Shown here one piece after another: positions 27,744-37,186 of a stretch of DNA of 64,000 bases. The stretch lies in assembly GCF_004345725.1 (NCBI RefSeq), contig NZ_SLXG01000008.1:1-64000 (forward strand). Direction: 5' to 3'. How positions within the stretch are numbered: position 1 is the first letter of the stretch; each line of letters starts with the position of its first letter. The stretch comes from Crenobacter luteus. Its GTDB lineage: Bacteria > Pseudomonadota > Gammaproteobacteria > Burkholderiales > Chromobacteriaceae. The translations under genes and the position numbers were made by a program. Below the pieces are notes generated by a model, which saw nothing but the letters and a program-made list of their open reading frames with translations, made no database searches and was not told the origin of the DNA.

Positions 27744-28913
27744 TCACGCCTTGTCGGCGGCCAGTTGCGGCACGCGGCCGCCGAGCTTGTCCAGCCACAG
27801 CGCGATCACGCCGTCGCCGGTGACGTTGCACGCGGTGCCGAAGCTGTCCTGCGCGAGGTAGAGCGCGATCATCAGCGCGAGGCTGGCCTCGGGGAAGTGC
27901 AGCATGCTGGCCAGGATGCCGAGCGCCGACATCACCGCGCCGCCGGGCGCGCCGGGCGCGGCGACCATGGTGACGCCGAGCATCAGCACGAAGGGCAGCA
28001 TGGTCGCCCAGTCCGGGTCGGCCAGCGTCGGGTCCATCAGCATCACCGCGGTCGCGCAACTGACCAGCGTGATCGTCGAACCGGACAGGTGGATGGTCGC
28101 GCACAAAGGCATCGCGAAATCGGCGACCGGGCCGGACACCTTCAGCGCGCGCGCGCTTCGGAGTGCGACCGGGATGGTCGCCGCCGACGACATCGTGCCC
28201 AGCGCGGTGAAGTAGGCCGGCAGCATCGCGCGGATCAGCGCGAGCGGGTTGCGGCCGGTGGCCAGCCCGGTGAACAGGTAGAGCGCGGCCAGCCACGCCC
28301 AGTGCAGGCAGACCGCGAGCAAGAGCACGACGCCGAAGGTTTTGAGCGTGGCAAAGGCGCTGCCGTCGTACGCCATCTCGGCGAACACGCAGGCGATATA
28401 GGCCGGCAACAGCGGGATCAGCACGCGCGCGAGCACGCGCTCGACGATGTCCTTGCCCTGCCCGACCACCTTTTTCAATTCGGCAGCCCCGGTCACCGCG
28501 ATCCCGGTCCCGAACACGAAGGCCAGCACCAGCGCCGTCATCACCTCCAGCGGCGGCTTGACGGCGAGCTGGAACAAGGGCGCGACCTCGGCCGGCTTGC
28601 TCGCGGCCTGCACGGCGGTATCGAGCAGTTGCGGCAGCAGCGCGCTGCCCGCCGCGAAGGCGACGCAGCCGGCGAGCACGGTCGAGCCGTAGGCGAGCGC
28701 GACCGTCAGGCCGAGCAGGCGGCCCGGAGCCCCGTCGAGCGAGGCGATGCCGTCCATGATGTAGAACACGATGATCAGCGGAATCAGAAAGCTGATGAAC
28801 TGCCCCACCAGCATCTTGAAGGTCATCAGCGCCTCGACGGCGCCCAGCGGCAGCACCAGGCCGAGGATCAACCCGGCGGCCATGCCGACAACCAGTTTGA
28901 GTACGAGGTTCAT
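27744..28913 (-). CDS. Dicarboxylate/amino acid:cation symporter (DAACS family)
   Basis: A 389-residue inner-membrane symporter of the glutamate/aspartate/serine-threonine group. Evidence: MNLVLKLVVGMAAGLILGLVLP start, the ALGTMSSAATIPVALR serine-rich re-entrant loop, ATIHLSGSTITLVSCATAVM in segment 7 and GAPGGAVMSALGILASML in hairpin 2. The GTMSSAAT loop lies where glutamate carriers have SSSS(A/S)T, so it may prefer serine/threonine or dicarboxylates. It is convergent with dsdA, so import of a D-amino acid substrate is possible but unproven. Confidence 0.82.
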   Translation of the reverse strand: MNLVLKLVVGMAAGLILGLVLPLGAVEALMTFKMLVGQFISFLIPLIIVFYIMDGIASLDGAPGRLLGLTVALAYGSTVLAGCVAFAAGSALLPQLLDTAVQAASKPAEVAPLFQLAVKPPLEVMTALVLAFVFGTGIAVTGAAELKKVVGQGKDIVERVLARVLIPLLPAYIACVFAEMAYDGSAFATLKTFGVVLLLAVCLHWAWLAALYLFTGLATGRNPLALIRAMLPAYFTALGTMSSAATIPVALRSARALKVSGPVADFAMPLCATIHLSGSTITLVSCATAVMLMDPTLADPDWATMLPFVLMLGVTMVAAPGAPGGAVMSALGILASMLHFPEASLALMIALYLAQDSFGTACNVTGDGVIALWLDKLGGRVPQLAADKA

Positions 28914-28978
28914 CCCGTCTCTCCTGAGTCATAAAAGGGCGGAGTCTAGCAGCGGCGGCGCGTGGGACGAAGCGGGGG

Positions 28979-28998
28979 AAAACCCGCGAAAGCCGCGG
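28979..28998 (-). terminator. Weak terminator of the pab genes
   Basis: Minus-strand CCGCG-GCTTT-CGCGG followed by GTTTT, 15 bp past the pabC stop. Confidence 0.45.
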
Positions 28999-29013
28999 AG
29001 AAAATCCGTAAAA

Positions 29014-29838
29014 TCAGCCGCTTGCCGCGATCCGCGCGTTCAGCCGCGCGGCGAGTTCGAAGTCGCGCCAGCGCGCCTCGCCGCCGGCGTGGCGGTAGGC
29101 GGCCACCGGCCAGACGCCGATCAGCGAATTGGTCAGCAGCAGCGCGTCGGCGCCCAGCAAGTCGGCCTCGGCCAACCTTGTCTCGACGACGGCGAGGTCC
29201 AGCGCCGGCGCGGTGTCGATCAGCCAGGCGCGCAAGGCGCCGGCGACGCCGGCGCGATCGAGCGCGGGCGTATAAAGCGTGCCGTCCTTGAGCGCGAACA
29301 GATTGCTCATCGTCGCCTCGACCACCGTGCCGTCCGCGTCGAACAGCAGGCCCTCGTGCACGCCCGGTTCGGACCATTCGGAACGCGCCAGCACGTTCTC
29401 GAGCCGGTTCAGGTGTTTGGCGCCGGCCAAGGCAGGCTGGCGCGACAGCGTGAGTTCGCAGCGGCGCACCGTCACGCCGGCCGTATAGCGCTCGGCCGGG
29501 TAGCCGGCCCAGGCGCTGGCGGCGACGATGCGCGTCGGCGCGCAGTCCGCCGGCATCGCGTAGCCGCGTTGGCCGAGCCCGCGCGTCAGCGTGATCTTGC
29601 CGACCGCGCGCGCCAGCCCCGCCGCCGCCTCGGCGAGCTCGGCCAACAAGAGCGCCTCGTCGGGGCACGGCAGCTTGAGCTGCGCGCAGTCGGCGACCAG
29701 CCGCGCCCACTGCCAGCGCCACAGCCGCGGCGCGCCGTTCAGCAATTCAACCGTCCGGTAGACGCCGTCGCCGTAGGCCAGCCCCCTATCGAGCGCCGGG
29801 ACGGTGTCGGCCGCGCGGCCGTCGATCAGCATCGCCAT
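29014..29838 (-). CDS. pabC: Aminodeoxychorismate lyase
   Basis: A 274-residue fold-type IV PLP enzyme that releases pyruvate from 4-amino-4-deoxychorismate to give p-aminobenzoate for folate. GDGVYRTVELLNG, the PLP lysine in LAGAKHLNRLENVLAR, LLFDADGTVVEATMSNLFAL and LLTNSLIGVWPV are family hallmarks. ATG 29838 is chosen by alignment; the frame extends to 29898. It begins 49 bp after pabB. The cofolded position at the end of the fab cluster is typical of many bacteria. Confidence 0.9.
   Translation of the reverse strand: MAMLIDGRAADTVPALDRGLAYGDGVYRTVELLNGAPRLWRWQWARLVADCAQLKLPCPDEALLLAELAEAAAGLARAVGKITLTRGLGQRGYAMPADCAPTRIVAASAWAGYPAERYTAGVTVRRCELTLSRQPALAGAKHLNRLENVLARSEWSEPGVHEGLLFDADGTVVEATMSNLFALKDGTLYTPALDRAGVAGALRAWLIDTAPALDLAVVETRLAEADLLGADALLLTNSLIGVWPVAAYRHAGGEARWRDFELAARLNARIAASG
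29167..29178 (-). repeat. Exact AGGTTGGCCGAG in pabC
   Basis: In frame as T-R-L-A-E (AGG TTG GCC GAG). A second near copy, AGCTTGGCCGAG at 29864-29875, lies in the pabB-pabC gap. Confidence 0.8.
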
Positions 29839-29887
29839 CGTCGTGCCCCGTGCGTGAATGCGAAGCTTGGCCGAGCCGCGCGCTTGC

Positions 29888-31180
29888 TCATTGCGCAACG
29901 CCGAGCGCGCGCAACAGGCCGCGCGCCTTGTGACGCGTTTCCATCAGCTCGCGCTCGGGGTCGGAGTCGGCGACGATGCCGGCGCCGGCGCGAAAACGCA
30001 GCCGGTTGCCTTCCTGCATGAAGGTGCGGATCAGGATGTTGAGGTCCATCGTGCCGTCGCGGTTGATGTAGCCGAGGCTGCCGGTGTAGGCGCGGCGCGG
30101 CGCGGTCTCCAGCTCGCGGATGATCTGCATGCAGCGCACCTTCGGGCAGCCGGTGATGGTGCCGCCGGGGAACAGCGCGCGCAGGATCTGCGCGGCGCTC
30201 ACGCCCTCGGCCAACCTCGCGCGCACGTTCGATTCGATGTGGTGGACGAAGGCGTAGCTCTCGACCGCCATCAACTCGTTGACCTCGACCGTGCCCGGCA
30301 CCGCGATGCGGCCGAGGTCGTTGCGCTCGAGGTCGATCAGCATCACGTGCTCGGCGCGCTCCTTGGCGCTGTCGATCAGCCTTTGCTTCAACGCGGCGTC
30401 CTCGACCGGGTCGGTCGAGCGCGGGTGGGTGCCGGCGATCGGCCGGGTGTCGACCCAGCCGTCGATCACGCGCACCAGCCGCTCGGGCGACGAGGAGACG
30501 ATCTGGCAGTCGCCGAAGTGCGCCAACGCCGAGAACGGCGCCGGGTTGGCGCGGCGCAGCGCGGCGTAGAGGTCGGGCGCCGCGACCTGCTCGGCCAAGG
30601 TAGCCTCCCAGCCACGCGACACGTTGACCTGGAACACGTCGCCGTCGCGGATGTAGCGCTTGATCTTGACTACCGCGTCGGTGAAGGCGGTCGGCTCGTC
30701 CTCGCCGATCGCCACGAGTTCGACCGGGCGCGCCGCGAAGGCCGGCGCCTCGGCCAAGCTCGCGGCCAGTTCGGCCAGCTGCGCGGCGGTCTCGGCGACC
30801 GCCCACGCTTCGCCATCCGCGCGGTTCACCAGCACGCCGGCCGGCACGCGCGCGAGCACCGCGAGCGGAAAGTCGTCCGGCAGCGCGGCCGGCACCGAGG
30901 GCTCAAAGCTCGACAACAGGTCGTAGCCGGCGAACACGAACCAGCCGCCGGTGAACGGCAGGCGGTGCGGGTTGTCGACCGGCTCGCACCCGATCGCGGC
31001 GAGGTCGGCGACGAAGGCGCTCCCCTCGTCGCCCGCGTAGCGGCGCATCTCGCTCGGCAGCGCGAGCAGCATGTCCCAGCCCTTGTCGCCGGACGATTGC
31101 AGCAGGAAGGGGAAGCGCGCGGGGTCGTGCGCGGCGAGCGCGACGAGGTCGGGCGCGTGGTCGAGACGGTGGCTGTGCAT
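29888..31180 (-). CDS. pabB: Aminodeoxychorismate synthase, component I
   Basis: A 430-residue chorismate-binding enzyme that aminates chorismate with ammonia supplied by a PabA glutaminase (not in this window). DGDVFQVNVSRGWEA, SSSPERLVRVIDGWVDTRPIAGTHPR, ERAEHVMLIDLERNDLGRI and LFPGGTITGCPKVRCM are the conserved C-terminal blocks; PIAGT rather than PIKGT at the chorismate site places it with PabB-type variants lacking the catalytic lysine. ATG 31180 is used; the in-frame codon at 31195 is TTG. Three copies of the repeated word or close variants lie inside (30206, 30590, 30749). Confidence 0.88.
   Translation of the reverse strand: MHSHRLDHAPDLVALAAHDPARFPFLLQSSGDKGWDMLLALPSEMRRYAGDEGSAFVADLAAIGCEPVDNPHRLPFTGGWFVFAGYDLLSSFEPSVPAALPDDFPLAVLARVPAGVLVNRADGEAWAVAETAAQLAELAASLAEAPAFAARPVELVAIGEDEPTAFTDAVVKIKRYIRDGDVFQVNVSRGWEATLAEQVAAPDLYAALRRANPAPFSALAHFGDCQIVSSSPERLVRVIDGWVDTRPIAGTHPRSTDPVEDAALKQRLIDSAKERAEHVMLIDLERNDLGRIAVPGTVEVNELMAVESYAFVHHIESNVRARLAEGVSAAQILRALFPGGTITGCPKVRCMQIIRELETAPRRAYTGSLGYINRDGTMDLNILIRTFMQEGNRLRFRAGAGIVADSDPERELMETRHKARGLLRALGVAQ
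30206..30217 (-). repeat. Exact AGGTTGGCCGAG in pabB
   Basis: In frame as A-R-L-A-E with AGG and TTG codons. Confidence 0.8.
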
Positions 31181-31196
31181 GGGGCGCTCGGGCAAG

Positions 31197-31227
31197 AAAA
31201 AACCGCTGCGAGTGTAACGCAGCGGTT
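31197..31227 (-). terminator. Terminator of the fab cluster
   Basis: AACCGCTGCG / CGCAGCGGTT with a 7-nt loop and a T run on the minus strand. It separates fabF from pabB, so the pab genes need their own start or read-through. Confidence 0.85.
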
Positions 31228-31282
31228 CGGGGTGTCAATGCGGGGGCCCGGCCGGGGGAGAACCCTCGCGCGGGCGCGCCGC

Positions 31283-32527
31283 TTATTTGACCTGCTTGAA
31301 CACCAGCGTGCCGTTGGTGCCGCCGAAACCGAACGAGTTCGAGATGGCGACGCGGATCGGCATCTCGCGCGCGGTGTTGGCGACGTAGTCGAGGTCGCAA
31401 CCGCCGGCGATGTCCTGCTCGAACAGGTTGATGGTCGGCGGCGACACCTGGTTATAGAGCGCCAGGATCGAGTACACCGCCTCGACGCCGCCGGCGCCGC
31501 CCAACAGGTGGCCGGTCATCGACTTGGTCGAATTGACCACCAGCTTCTTGGCGTGGTCGCCGAAGGCGATCTTCAGCGCGTTGGTTTCGTTGGCGTCGCC
31601 CAGCGGCGTCGAGGTGCCGTGCGCGTTGACGTAGTCGACCTCGTCGGCGTTGACGCCGGCGTCCCTGAGCGCGTTGGCCACGCCGCGGGCCGGGCCCTCG
31701 GCGTTCGGCGCGGTGATGTGGTGCGCGTCGGAGCTCATGCCGAAACCGGCCAGCTCGGCGTAGATGCGCGCGCCGCGCTTGACCGCGTGTTCGTATTCCT
31801 CGAGCACCAGCACGCCGGCGCCCTCGCCCATCACGAAGCCGTCGCGGCCGGTGTCCCACGGGCGGGACGAGGTAGCCGGGTCGTCGTTGCGGGTCGACAG
31901 CGCCTTCATCGCGGCGAAGCCGCCGATGCCGAGGCGCGAGATCGCGCCCTCGGCGCCGCCGGCCACCATCACGTCGGCGTCGCCGTACTGGATGATGCGC
32001 GCCGCGTCGCCGATGCTGTGCGCGCCGGTGGTGCAGGCCGACACGATGCCGTAGGTCGGGCCCTGGTAGCCCTTGAGGATGGACACGTGGCCGGCGATCA
32101 GGTTGATCAGCGAGCCGGGGATGAAGAACGGACCGATCTTGCGCGGGCCGCCGGCGCGCAGGTCGCCGTCGGTTTCCTCGATCAGCGGCAGGCCGCCGAT
32201 GCCGGAGCCGATGTTGACGCCGACGCGGGTCTTGTCGAGGTTCGCGACGTCGTCGAGGCCGGCGTCGCCGATCGCCTGCAAGGCGGCGGCGATGCCGTAA
32301 TGGATGAACACGTCCATGCGGCGCGCATCCTTGGCCGAGATGTACTGACCGATGTCGAAGTCTTTCACTTCGCCGGCGATCTGGCAGGCCAGATCGCTCG
32401 CGTCGAAACGGGTGATCTTGCCGATGCCGCTCTGGCCGGCCAGCAGATTGGCCCAGCCGGTGGCGACGTCGTTACCCACCGGGGACACATGACCGAGACC
32501 GGTCACTACGACTCTGCGTTTGGACAC
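31283..32527 (-). CDS. fabF: 3-oxoacyl-[acyl-carrier-protein] synthase II
   Basis: A 414-residue condensing enzyme that elongates acyl-ACP with malonyl-ACP. The active-site cysteine is in [20 protein letters not shown] near residue 165, with the two catalytic histidines in [11 protein letters not shown] and [16 protein letters not shown]. Full length and start ([18 protein letters not shown]) fit the family. It closes the yceD-to-fabF operon, separated from acpP by 174 bp. Confidence 0.96.
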   Translation of the reverse strand: MSKRRVVVTGLGHVSPVGNDVATGWANLLAGQSGIGKITRFDASDLACQIAGEVKDFDIGQYISAKDARRMDVFIHYGIAAALQAIGDAGLDDVANLDKTRVGVNIGSGIGGLPLIEETDGDLRAGGPRKIGPFFIPGSLINLIAGHVSILKGYQGPTYGIVSACTTGAHSIGDAARIIQYGDADVMVAGGAEGAISRLGIGGFAAMKALSTRNDDPATSSRPWDTGRDGFVMGEGAGVLVLEEYEHAVKRGARIYAELAGFGMSSDAHHITAPNAEGPARGVANALRDAGVNADEVDYVNAHGTSTPLGDANETNALKIAFGDHAKKLVVNSTKSMTGHLLGGAGGVEAVYSILALYNQVSPPTINLFEQDIAGGCDLDYVANTAREMPIRVAISNSFGFGGTNGTLVFKQVK

Positions 32528-32642
32528 AGCGATTTCTCCGTGATCTGTAAAGCGGGGTCACAGTATGGCACACCATCATGCACCGGCTGTGACAGCGGGC
32601 GAAACGCGCCGGCGTTCAAACGGCCGTTTCGAATCCCGATTG

Positions 32643-32678
32643 CAAAAAGACCCCTGCCCGTGCGCGAGCACGGCGGCA
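32643..32678 (-). terminator. Possible terminator after acpP
   Basis: Minus-strand stem CTGCCGCCGTGC / GCACGGGCAG with a TCGC loop, then a short spacer and TTTTT. It lies 24 bp past acpP and could reduce fabF relative to the very abundant acpP transcript. Confidence 0.55.
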
Positions 32679-32701
32679 GAGGCCCTGGGATACCTGAGGA
32701 A

Positions 32702-32941
32702 TTACTTGTTCAGGTGGGCGGAGACGTAGTCGATCGCCTGCTGAACGGAGGTGATCTTCTCGGCTTCTTCGTCCGGGATCTCGCACTCGAATTCTTCTTC
32801 GAGGGCCATCACCAGCTCGACGGTGTCAAGGGAGTCTGCGCCGAGGTCGTCGACGAACGACGATTCGTTCTTCACTTCGGCTTCGTTCACGCCCAGCTGC
32901 TCGGCAACGATTTTCTTGACACGCGCTTCGATGTTTTCCAT
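32702..32941 (-). CDS. acpP: Acyl carrier protein
   Basis: A 79-residue acidic protein that carries acyl chains on a 4'-phosphopantetheine attached to the serine of [12 protein letters not shown] (residue 37 region). The sequence [18 protein letters not shown] and the acidic helix II are diagnostic. It lies between fabG and fabF as in most proteobacteria. Confidence 0.98.
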   Translation of the reverse strand: MENIEARVKKIVAEQLGVNEAEVKNESSFVDDLGADSLDTVELVMALEEEFECEIPDEEAEKITSVQQAIDYVSAHLNK

Positions 32942-33086
32942 GAGGAACCCTTTACCTTATCTGTCGGGATTTCAAACCCCGCCATTCTACAAAAAAAATC
33001 CCGGATAGCCTACTTGGCCACGTCGGATTGTCTTACCAGAAGATCAGAACACCACAACCGGCCGCCCGCGGGCGGCCGGGAAAGCC

Positions 33087-33824
33087 TTACGGCATCAGCA
33101 TCCCGCCGTTGACGTGCAGCGTCTGGCCGGTGATGTAGGCCGCGCGGTCGGAGGCGAGGAAGGCCACCGCGTCGGCGATGTCCTTGGCGTCGCCGAGGCG
33201 ACCGAGCGCGATCTGGCCGACCAGCGCCTCGCGCTGCGCCTCGGGCAGCGCACGGGTCATATCGGTGTCGATGAAGCCCGGCGCGACGCAGTTGACGGTG
33301 ATGCCGCGGCTGCCGACCTCGCGCGCCATCGACTTCGAGAAGCCGATGATGGCGGCCTTGGCGGCGGCGTAGTTGCACTGGCCCGGGTTACCGGACACGC
33401 CGACCACCGACGCGATATTGATGATGCGACCCGAACGCGCCTTCATCATGCCGCGCAGCACGGCCTTGGACGCCTTGAACACCGACTTCAGGTTGGTGTC
33501 CATGATCGCGTCCCAGTCCTCGTCCTTCATGCGCATCAACAGCGTGTCGCGCGTGATGCCGGCGTTGTTGACGAGCACGGCGACGGCGCCGAATTCCTTC
33601 TCGATCGCCTCGACCAGCGCCTCGATCGCGCCGCCCTGGCCGACGTCGAGCACGCGGCCGGCGCCGCCACGGGCGGCCAGACGCTCGTTGATCGCCGCCG
33701 CGCCGGCCTCGCTGGTCGCGGTGCCGATCACGACCGCACCGTCGGCCGCGAGGGCGTCGGCGATAGCGGCGCCGATGCCGCGGCTGGCGCCGGTCACCAG
33801 CGCCACTTTTCCTTGCAGACTCAT
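33087..33824 (-). CDS. fabG: 3-oxoacyl-[acyl-carrier-protein] reductase
   Basis: A 245-residue short-chain dehydrogenase that reduces beta-ketoacyl-ACP with NADPH. The cofactor motif TGASRGIG is at the N-terminus, NNAG at about 86, the catalytic serine in NIASVVGVSGNPGQ and Y-x3-K in CNYAAAKAAI near 152-156. It lies between fabD and acpP. Confidence 0.97.
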   Translation of the reverse strand: MSLQGKVALVTGASRGIGAAIADALAADGAVVIGTATSEAGAAAINERLAARGGAGRVLDVGQGGAIEALVEAIEKEFGAVAVLVNNAGITRDTLLMRMKDEDWDAIMDTNLKSVFKASKAVLRGMMKARSGRIINIASVVGVSGNPGQCNYAAAKAAIIGFSKSMAREVGSRGITVNCVAPGFIDTDMTRALPEAQREALVGQIALGRLGDAKDIADAVAFLASDRAAYITGQTLHVNGGMLMP

Positions 33825-33849
33825 CCGCTTGTTCTCCGTTTGCTCTAGA

Positions 33850-33874
33850 AGGTTGGCCGAGCCTCGGCCAAGCC
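33850..33874. repeat. Inverted pair of the AGGTTGGCCGAG word between fabD and fabG
   Basis: Exact AGGTTGGCCGAG (33850-33861), one base, then CTCGGCCAAGCC (33863-33874) in the 61-bp gap between two co-directional genes. There is no T run, so it is probably a hairpin in the transcript rather than a terminator. Confidence 0.75.
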
Positions 33875-33885
33875 CTGGGATTCGA

Positions 33886-34818
33886 TCAGGCCGTCAGTTC
33901 GGCGCGGGCGGCTTCGAGTGCGGCGGCGTCGGTCAACGCGACGCACTTGACGTTGCCGTCGATACGCTTGGCCAGACCGGCCAGCACCTTGCCCGGGCCG
34001 CATTCGGCCATCTGCACGATGCCGGCCGCCGCGAGGGTCTGGATGGTTTCGGTCCAGCGCACCGGGCTGTAGAGCTGGCGCACCAGCGCGTCGCGGATCT
34101 GCGCCGGGTCGGCGTAGCCCTCGACGTCGGCGTTGTGCAGCACGGTCATGGCAGGCGCCTTGATCTCGATCGATTCGAGCGCGGCGGCCAGCTTGTCGGC
34201 GGCCGGCTTCATCAGCGCGCAGTGCGACGGCACCGACACCGGCAGCGGCAGCGCGCGCTTGGCGCCACGCGCCTTGCAGATTTCCATCGCGCGTTCGACG
34301 GCGGCCTTGGCGCCGGCGATCACCACCTGGCCGGGCGAATTGAAGTTGACCGGCTCGACCACTTCGCCCTGCGCGGCTTCGGCGCACGCGGCGCGGATGT
34401 CGTCGTCGGACAGGTTGAGGATGGCGGCCATCGCGCCCTGCCCCGCCGGCACCGCCGACTGCATCGCCTCAGCCCTGAGGCGGACGAGCTTGACCGCGTC
34501 GGCGAAGGCGAGGCTGCCGGCGGCGACCAGCGCGCTGTATTCGCCGAGGCTGTGGCCGGCGACGGCGGCAGGCAGCGCGCCACCGGTTTCGAGCCAGGCG
34601 CGGTAAGTCGCGACGCCGGCGGCCAGCATCAAGGGCTGGGTGTTGACGGTGGCGTTGATCGCGTCGGCCGTCTCGGCCTGCAGCATCGCCCACAGGTCTT
34701 CGCCGAGCGCGGCGGACGCTTCGTCGAAGGTCGCCTTGACGACGGGCAGGTCGGCGAAGCCGTCCATCATCTTCAGGCCCTGCGAGCCCTGGCCGGGAAA
34801 GAGGAAAGCAAAAGCCAT
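33886..34818 (-). CDS. fabD: Malonyl-CoA:ACP transacylase
   Basis: A 310-residue alpha/beta hydrolase-like enzyme that moves malonyl from CoA to ACP. FLFPGQGSQ at the N-terminus, the nucleophile in VAGHSLGEYSALVAAG (serine near 92), RAEAMQSAVPAGQGAMAA and the catalytic histidine in LPVSVPSHCALM are conserved. AAGGAG precedes the ATG at 34818. Confidence 0.97.
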   Translation of the reverse strand: MAFAFLFPGQGSQGLKMMDGFADLPVVKATFDEASAALGEDLWAMLQAETADAINATVNTQPLMLAAGVATYRAWLETGGALPAAVAGHSLGEYSALVAAGSLAFADAVKLVRLRAEAMQSAVPAGQGAMAAILNLSDDDIRAACAEAAQGEVVEPVNFNSPGQVVIAGAKAAVERAMEICKARGAKRALPLPVSVPSHCALMKPAADKLAAALESIEIKAPAMTVLHNADVEGYADPAQIRDALVRQLYSPVRWTETIQTLAAAGIVQMAECGPGKVLAGLAKRIDGNVKCVALTDAAALEAARAELTA

Positions 34819-34900
34819 CAATCGTCTCCTTGATCGGGGGCGGTTTGGCGCGCGCGCGCCGCCCACAGGAGGCGGCGCGCGCGGTAGAAAAGAAGGGGAC

Positions 34901-35860
34901 TCAGAAGCGCAGCAGCACCGCGCCCCAGCTCATGCCGCCGCCGATACCCTCGAGCAGCACGGTCTGACCGCGCTGGATGCGGCCGTCCTGCACCGCGGCG
35001 TCGAGCGCCAGCGGGATCGACGCCGCCGAGGTGTTGCCCTGCTCGGGCAGCGTGACGACGACGCGCTCCATCGGCAGGCCGAGGTGCTTGGCGGTCGACT
35101 CGATGATGCGCACGTTGGCCTGGTGCGGCACCAGCCAGTCGAGCTCGCTCTTGTCGACGCCGGCCTCGGCCAACGTTTTCTCGGCGATGTCGGCCAGCGC
35201 CTTGACGGCAAACTTGAACACCGCCGGGCCGTCCATGTGCAGAAACGGCGTGCCGGCGACCTTGCCGTCGGCGATCTGCGCCGGCGTGTTCAGGATGTGC
35301 TGGTAGCGGCCGTCGGCGGCCAGCTTGGCGCGCAGCACGCCCGGTTCGTCGGACGCGCCCAGCACCACGGCGCCGGCGCCGTCGCCGAACAGCACGCAGG
35401 TGCGGCGATCCTCCCAGTCGAGGAGGCGGGTCAGCGTCTCGGCGCCGATCACCAGCACCGTCTTGGCGAGGCCGCTCTGGATGTGGCCGTTGGCGGTCGC
35501 CAGCGCGTAGACGAAGCCGGCGCACACCGCCTGCACGTCGAAGGCGGCGCAACCGGGGATGCCGAGCTTGTCCTGCACGATGCAGGCGGTGCTCGGGAAC
35601 ACCATGTCCGGCGTAGTCGTCGCGACGATGATCATGTCGACCGCGCTCTTGTCGACGCCGGCGTTCGCCAGCGCCTTCTCGGCGGCGCGCACCGCGAGAT
35701 CGCTGGTCTTGTCGGCGGCGTCGGCGACGCGGCGTTCGCGGATGCCGGTGCGGCTGACGATCCAGTCGTCGCTGGTGTCGACGCGCTCGGCCAGCGCCGC
35801 GTTGCTCAGGATGTGGTCCGGCAGGTAGCTGCCGGTGCCCAGGATGCGGGAATAGGTCAT
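34901..35860 (-). CDS. fabH: 3-oxoacyl-[acyl-carrier-protein] synthase III
   Basis: A 319-residue initiating condensing enzyme that joins acetyl-CoA to malonyl-ACP. The catalytic cysteine is in [17 protein letters not shown] near residue 113, and the His/Asn pair is in [11 protein letters not shown] and [12 protein letters not shown]. Start [14 protein letters not shown] is standard. It begins 7 bp after plsX. A one-mismatch copy of the repeated word is in frame at 35165-35176 (K-T-L-A-E). Confidence 0.97.
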   Translation of the reverse strand: MTYSRILGTGSYLPDHILSNAALAERVDTSDDWIVSRTGIRERRVADAADKTSDLAVRAAEKALANAGVDKSAVDMIIVATTTPDMVFPSTACIVQDKLGIPGCAAFDVQAVCAGFVYALATANGHIQSGLAKTVLVIGAETLTRLLDWEDRRTCVLFGDGAGAVVLGASDEPGVLRAKLAADGRYQHILNTPAQIADGKVAGTPFLHMDGPAVFKFAVKALADIAEKTLAEAGVDKSELDWLVPHQANVRIIESTAKHLGLPMERVVVTLPEQGNTSAASIPLALDAAVQDGRIQRGQTVLLEGIGGGMSWGAVLLRF

Positions 35861-35867
35861 GGCGGGT

Positions 35868-36905
35868 TCAGTGTGTCTCCACCGTGTCGGGCCGCTTGAG
35901 ATTATCGATATGGCGCGCGACCCGGTCGGCAATATGACCAATCACGTCGGAGCGGGCCTCCTCGTAGGCCTGCTCCAGCGCGAAGCGGAAGCCCAGCGCG
36001 TCGGTGCCGCCGTGGCTCTTGACCACGATACCACGCAAACCCAACAAGCTGGCGCCGTTGTAGCGGCGGGAGTCGGTACGCGCCTTGAAACGCTTGAGCA
36101 CCGGCATCGCCGCCAGCGCGCACAGGCGCGTCCACCAGCTGCGGGTGAACTCCTCGCGCAGGAAGGCGGCGATCATGTGCGCCAGCCCCTCCGAGGTCTT
36201 GAGCGCGACGTTGCCGGTGAAACCGTCGGTCACGACGACGTCGACGGTACCCTTGTAGATGTCGTTGCCCTCGACGTTGCCGTAGTAGTTGAGCCCGGAA
36301 TCCTTGAGCAGTTCGCCGGCAAGCTTGGCCGTCTGGTTGCCCTTGATGTCTTCCGAGCCGATGTTCAGCAACCCGACGCTGGGATTGGCCTTCAGGCCGA
36401 GCGCGGCGACCAGCTCGGCACCCATGATGCCGAACTGCAGCAGCTGCTCCGGCGTGCAATCGACGTTCGCGCCCAGGTCGAGCACGCAGCTGGTGCCCTT
36501 CATATTGGGCATCATCTTGGCGATCGCCGGGCGGTCGATACCGGGCAGGGTCTTGAGCACGAAGCGGGCGGTCGCCATCAGGGCGCCGGTGTTGCCGGCC
36601 GACACCGCGGCCTGCGCCGCGCCGTCCTTGACCTGATTGATCGCCACGCGCATCGACGAATCCTTCTTGTTCTTGAGCGCGAGCTGCGGCGCCTCGTCCA
36701 TGCCGACCACTTCGGCGGCGTGCTGGACGCGAATGCGTTCGAGCGGGGCGTTCGATGCCTTCAGCATGGCTTCGATAGCCACGGCATCGCCCACCAGAAT
36801 CAGGTTGACGTCGGAATGCTGGGAGAGGAATTGGATGGACGCCGGGACGGTGACCTTGAGGCCAACGTCACCGCCCATGGCGTCAACCGCGACGGTGATG
36901 CTCAT
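35868..36905 (-). CDS. plsX: Phosphate acyltransferase
   Basis: A 345-residue enzyme that makes acyl-phosphate from acyl-ACP for phospholipid synthesis. The start [17 protein letters not shown] and the stretches [39 protein letters not shown] and [14 protein letters not shown] are diagnostic. ATG 36905 is used; it lacks an obvious Shine-Dalgarno, and it lies 73 bp after rpmF. Confidence 0.95.
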   Translation of the reverse strand: MSITVAVDAMGGDVGLKVTVPASIQFLSQHSDVNLILVGDAVAIEAMLKASNAPLERIRVQHAAEVVGMDEAPQLALKNKKDSSMRVAINQVKDGAAQAAVSAGNTGALMATARFVLKTLPGIDRPAIAKMMPNMKGTSCVLDLGANVDCTPEQLLQFGIMGAELVAALGLKANPSVGLLNIGSEDIKGNQTAKLAGELLKDSGLNYYGNVEGNDIYKGTVDVVVTDGFTGNVALKTSEGLAHMIAAFLREEFTRSWWTRLCALAAMPVLKRFKARTDSRRYNGASLLGLRGIVVKSHGGTDALGFRFALEQAYEEARSDVIGHIADRVARHIDNLKRPDTVETH

Positions 36906-36978
36906 CAACGTATGCGGTAGAGAATCTACCTACCTGGTTATTTGCGATTGGGGTGGCAGGTGATCGGGAGGGTCGGGC

Positions 36979-37158
36979 TTATTCGCCCTTGGCCTTCACC
37001 ACTTTGCGGCCGCGGTAGAAACCGTTCGGGCTGATGTGGTGACGCAGGTGGGTTTCGCCGGTGGTCGGCTCCTTGGCCAGCGCCGGGGCGGTCAGGAAGT
37101 CGTGCGCACGGTGCATGCCACGCTTGGACGGGGATTTTTTGTTCTGTTGAACGGCCAT
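36979..37158 (-). CDS. rpmF: 50S ribosomal protein L32
   Basis: A 59-residue basic protein beginning [20 protein letters not shown] and ending [10 protein letters not shown]. The family pattern is complete; this is the cysteine-free type without a zinc ribbon. TAGGAGTCCATC gives a strong RBS. It lies between yceD and plsX, the conserved order that links ribosome and membrane synthesis. Confidence 0.97.
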   Translation of the reverse strand: MAVQQNKKSPSKRGMHRAHDFLTAPALAKEPTTGETHLRHHISPNGFYRGRKVVKAKGE

Positions 37159-37186
37159 GATGGACTCCTAAATTTGGGTCAAACGG

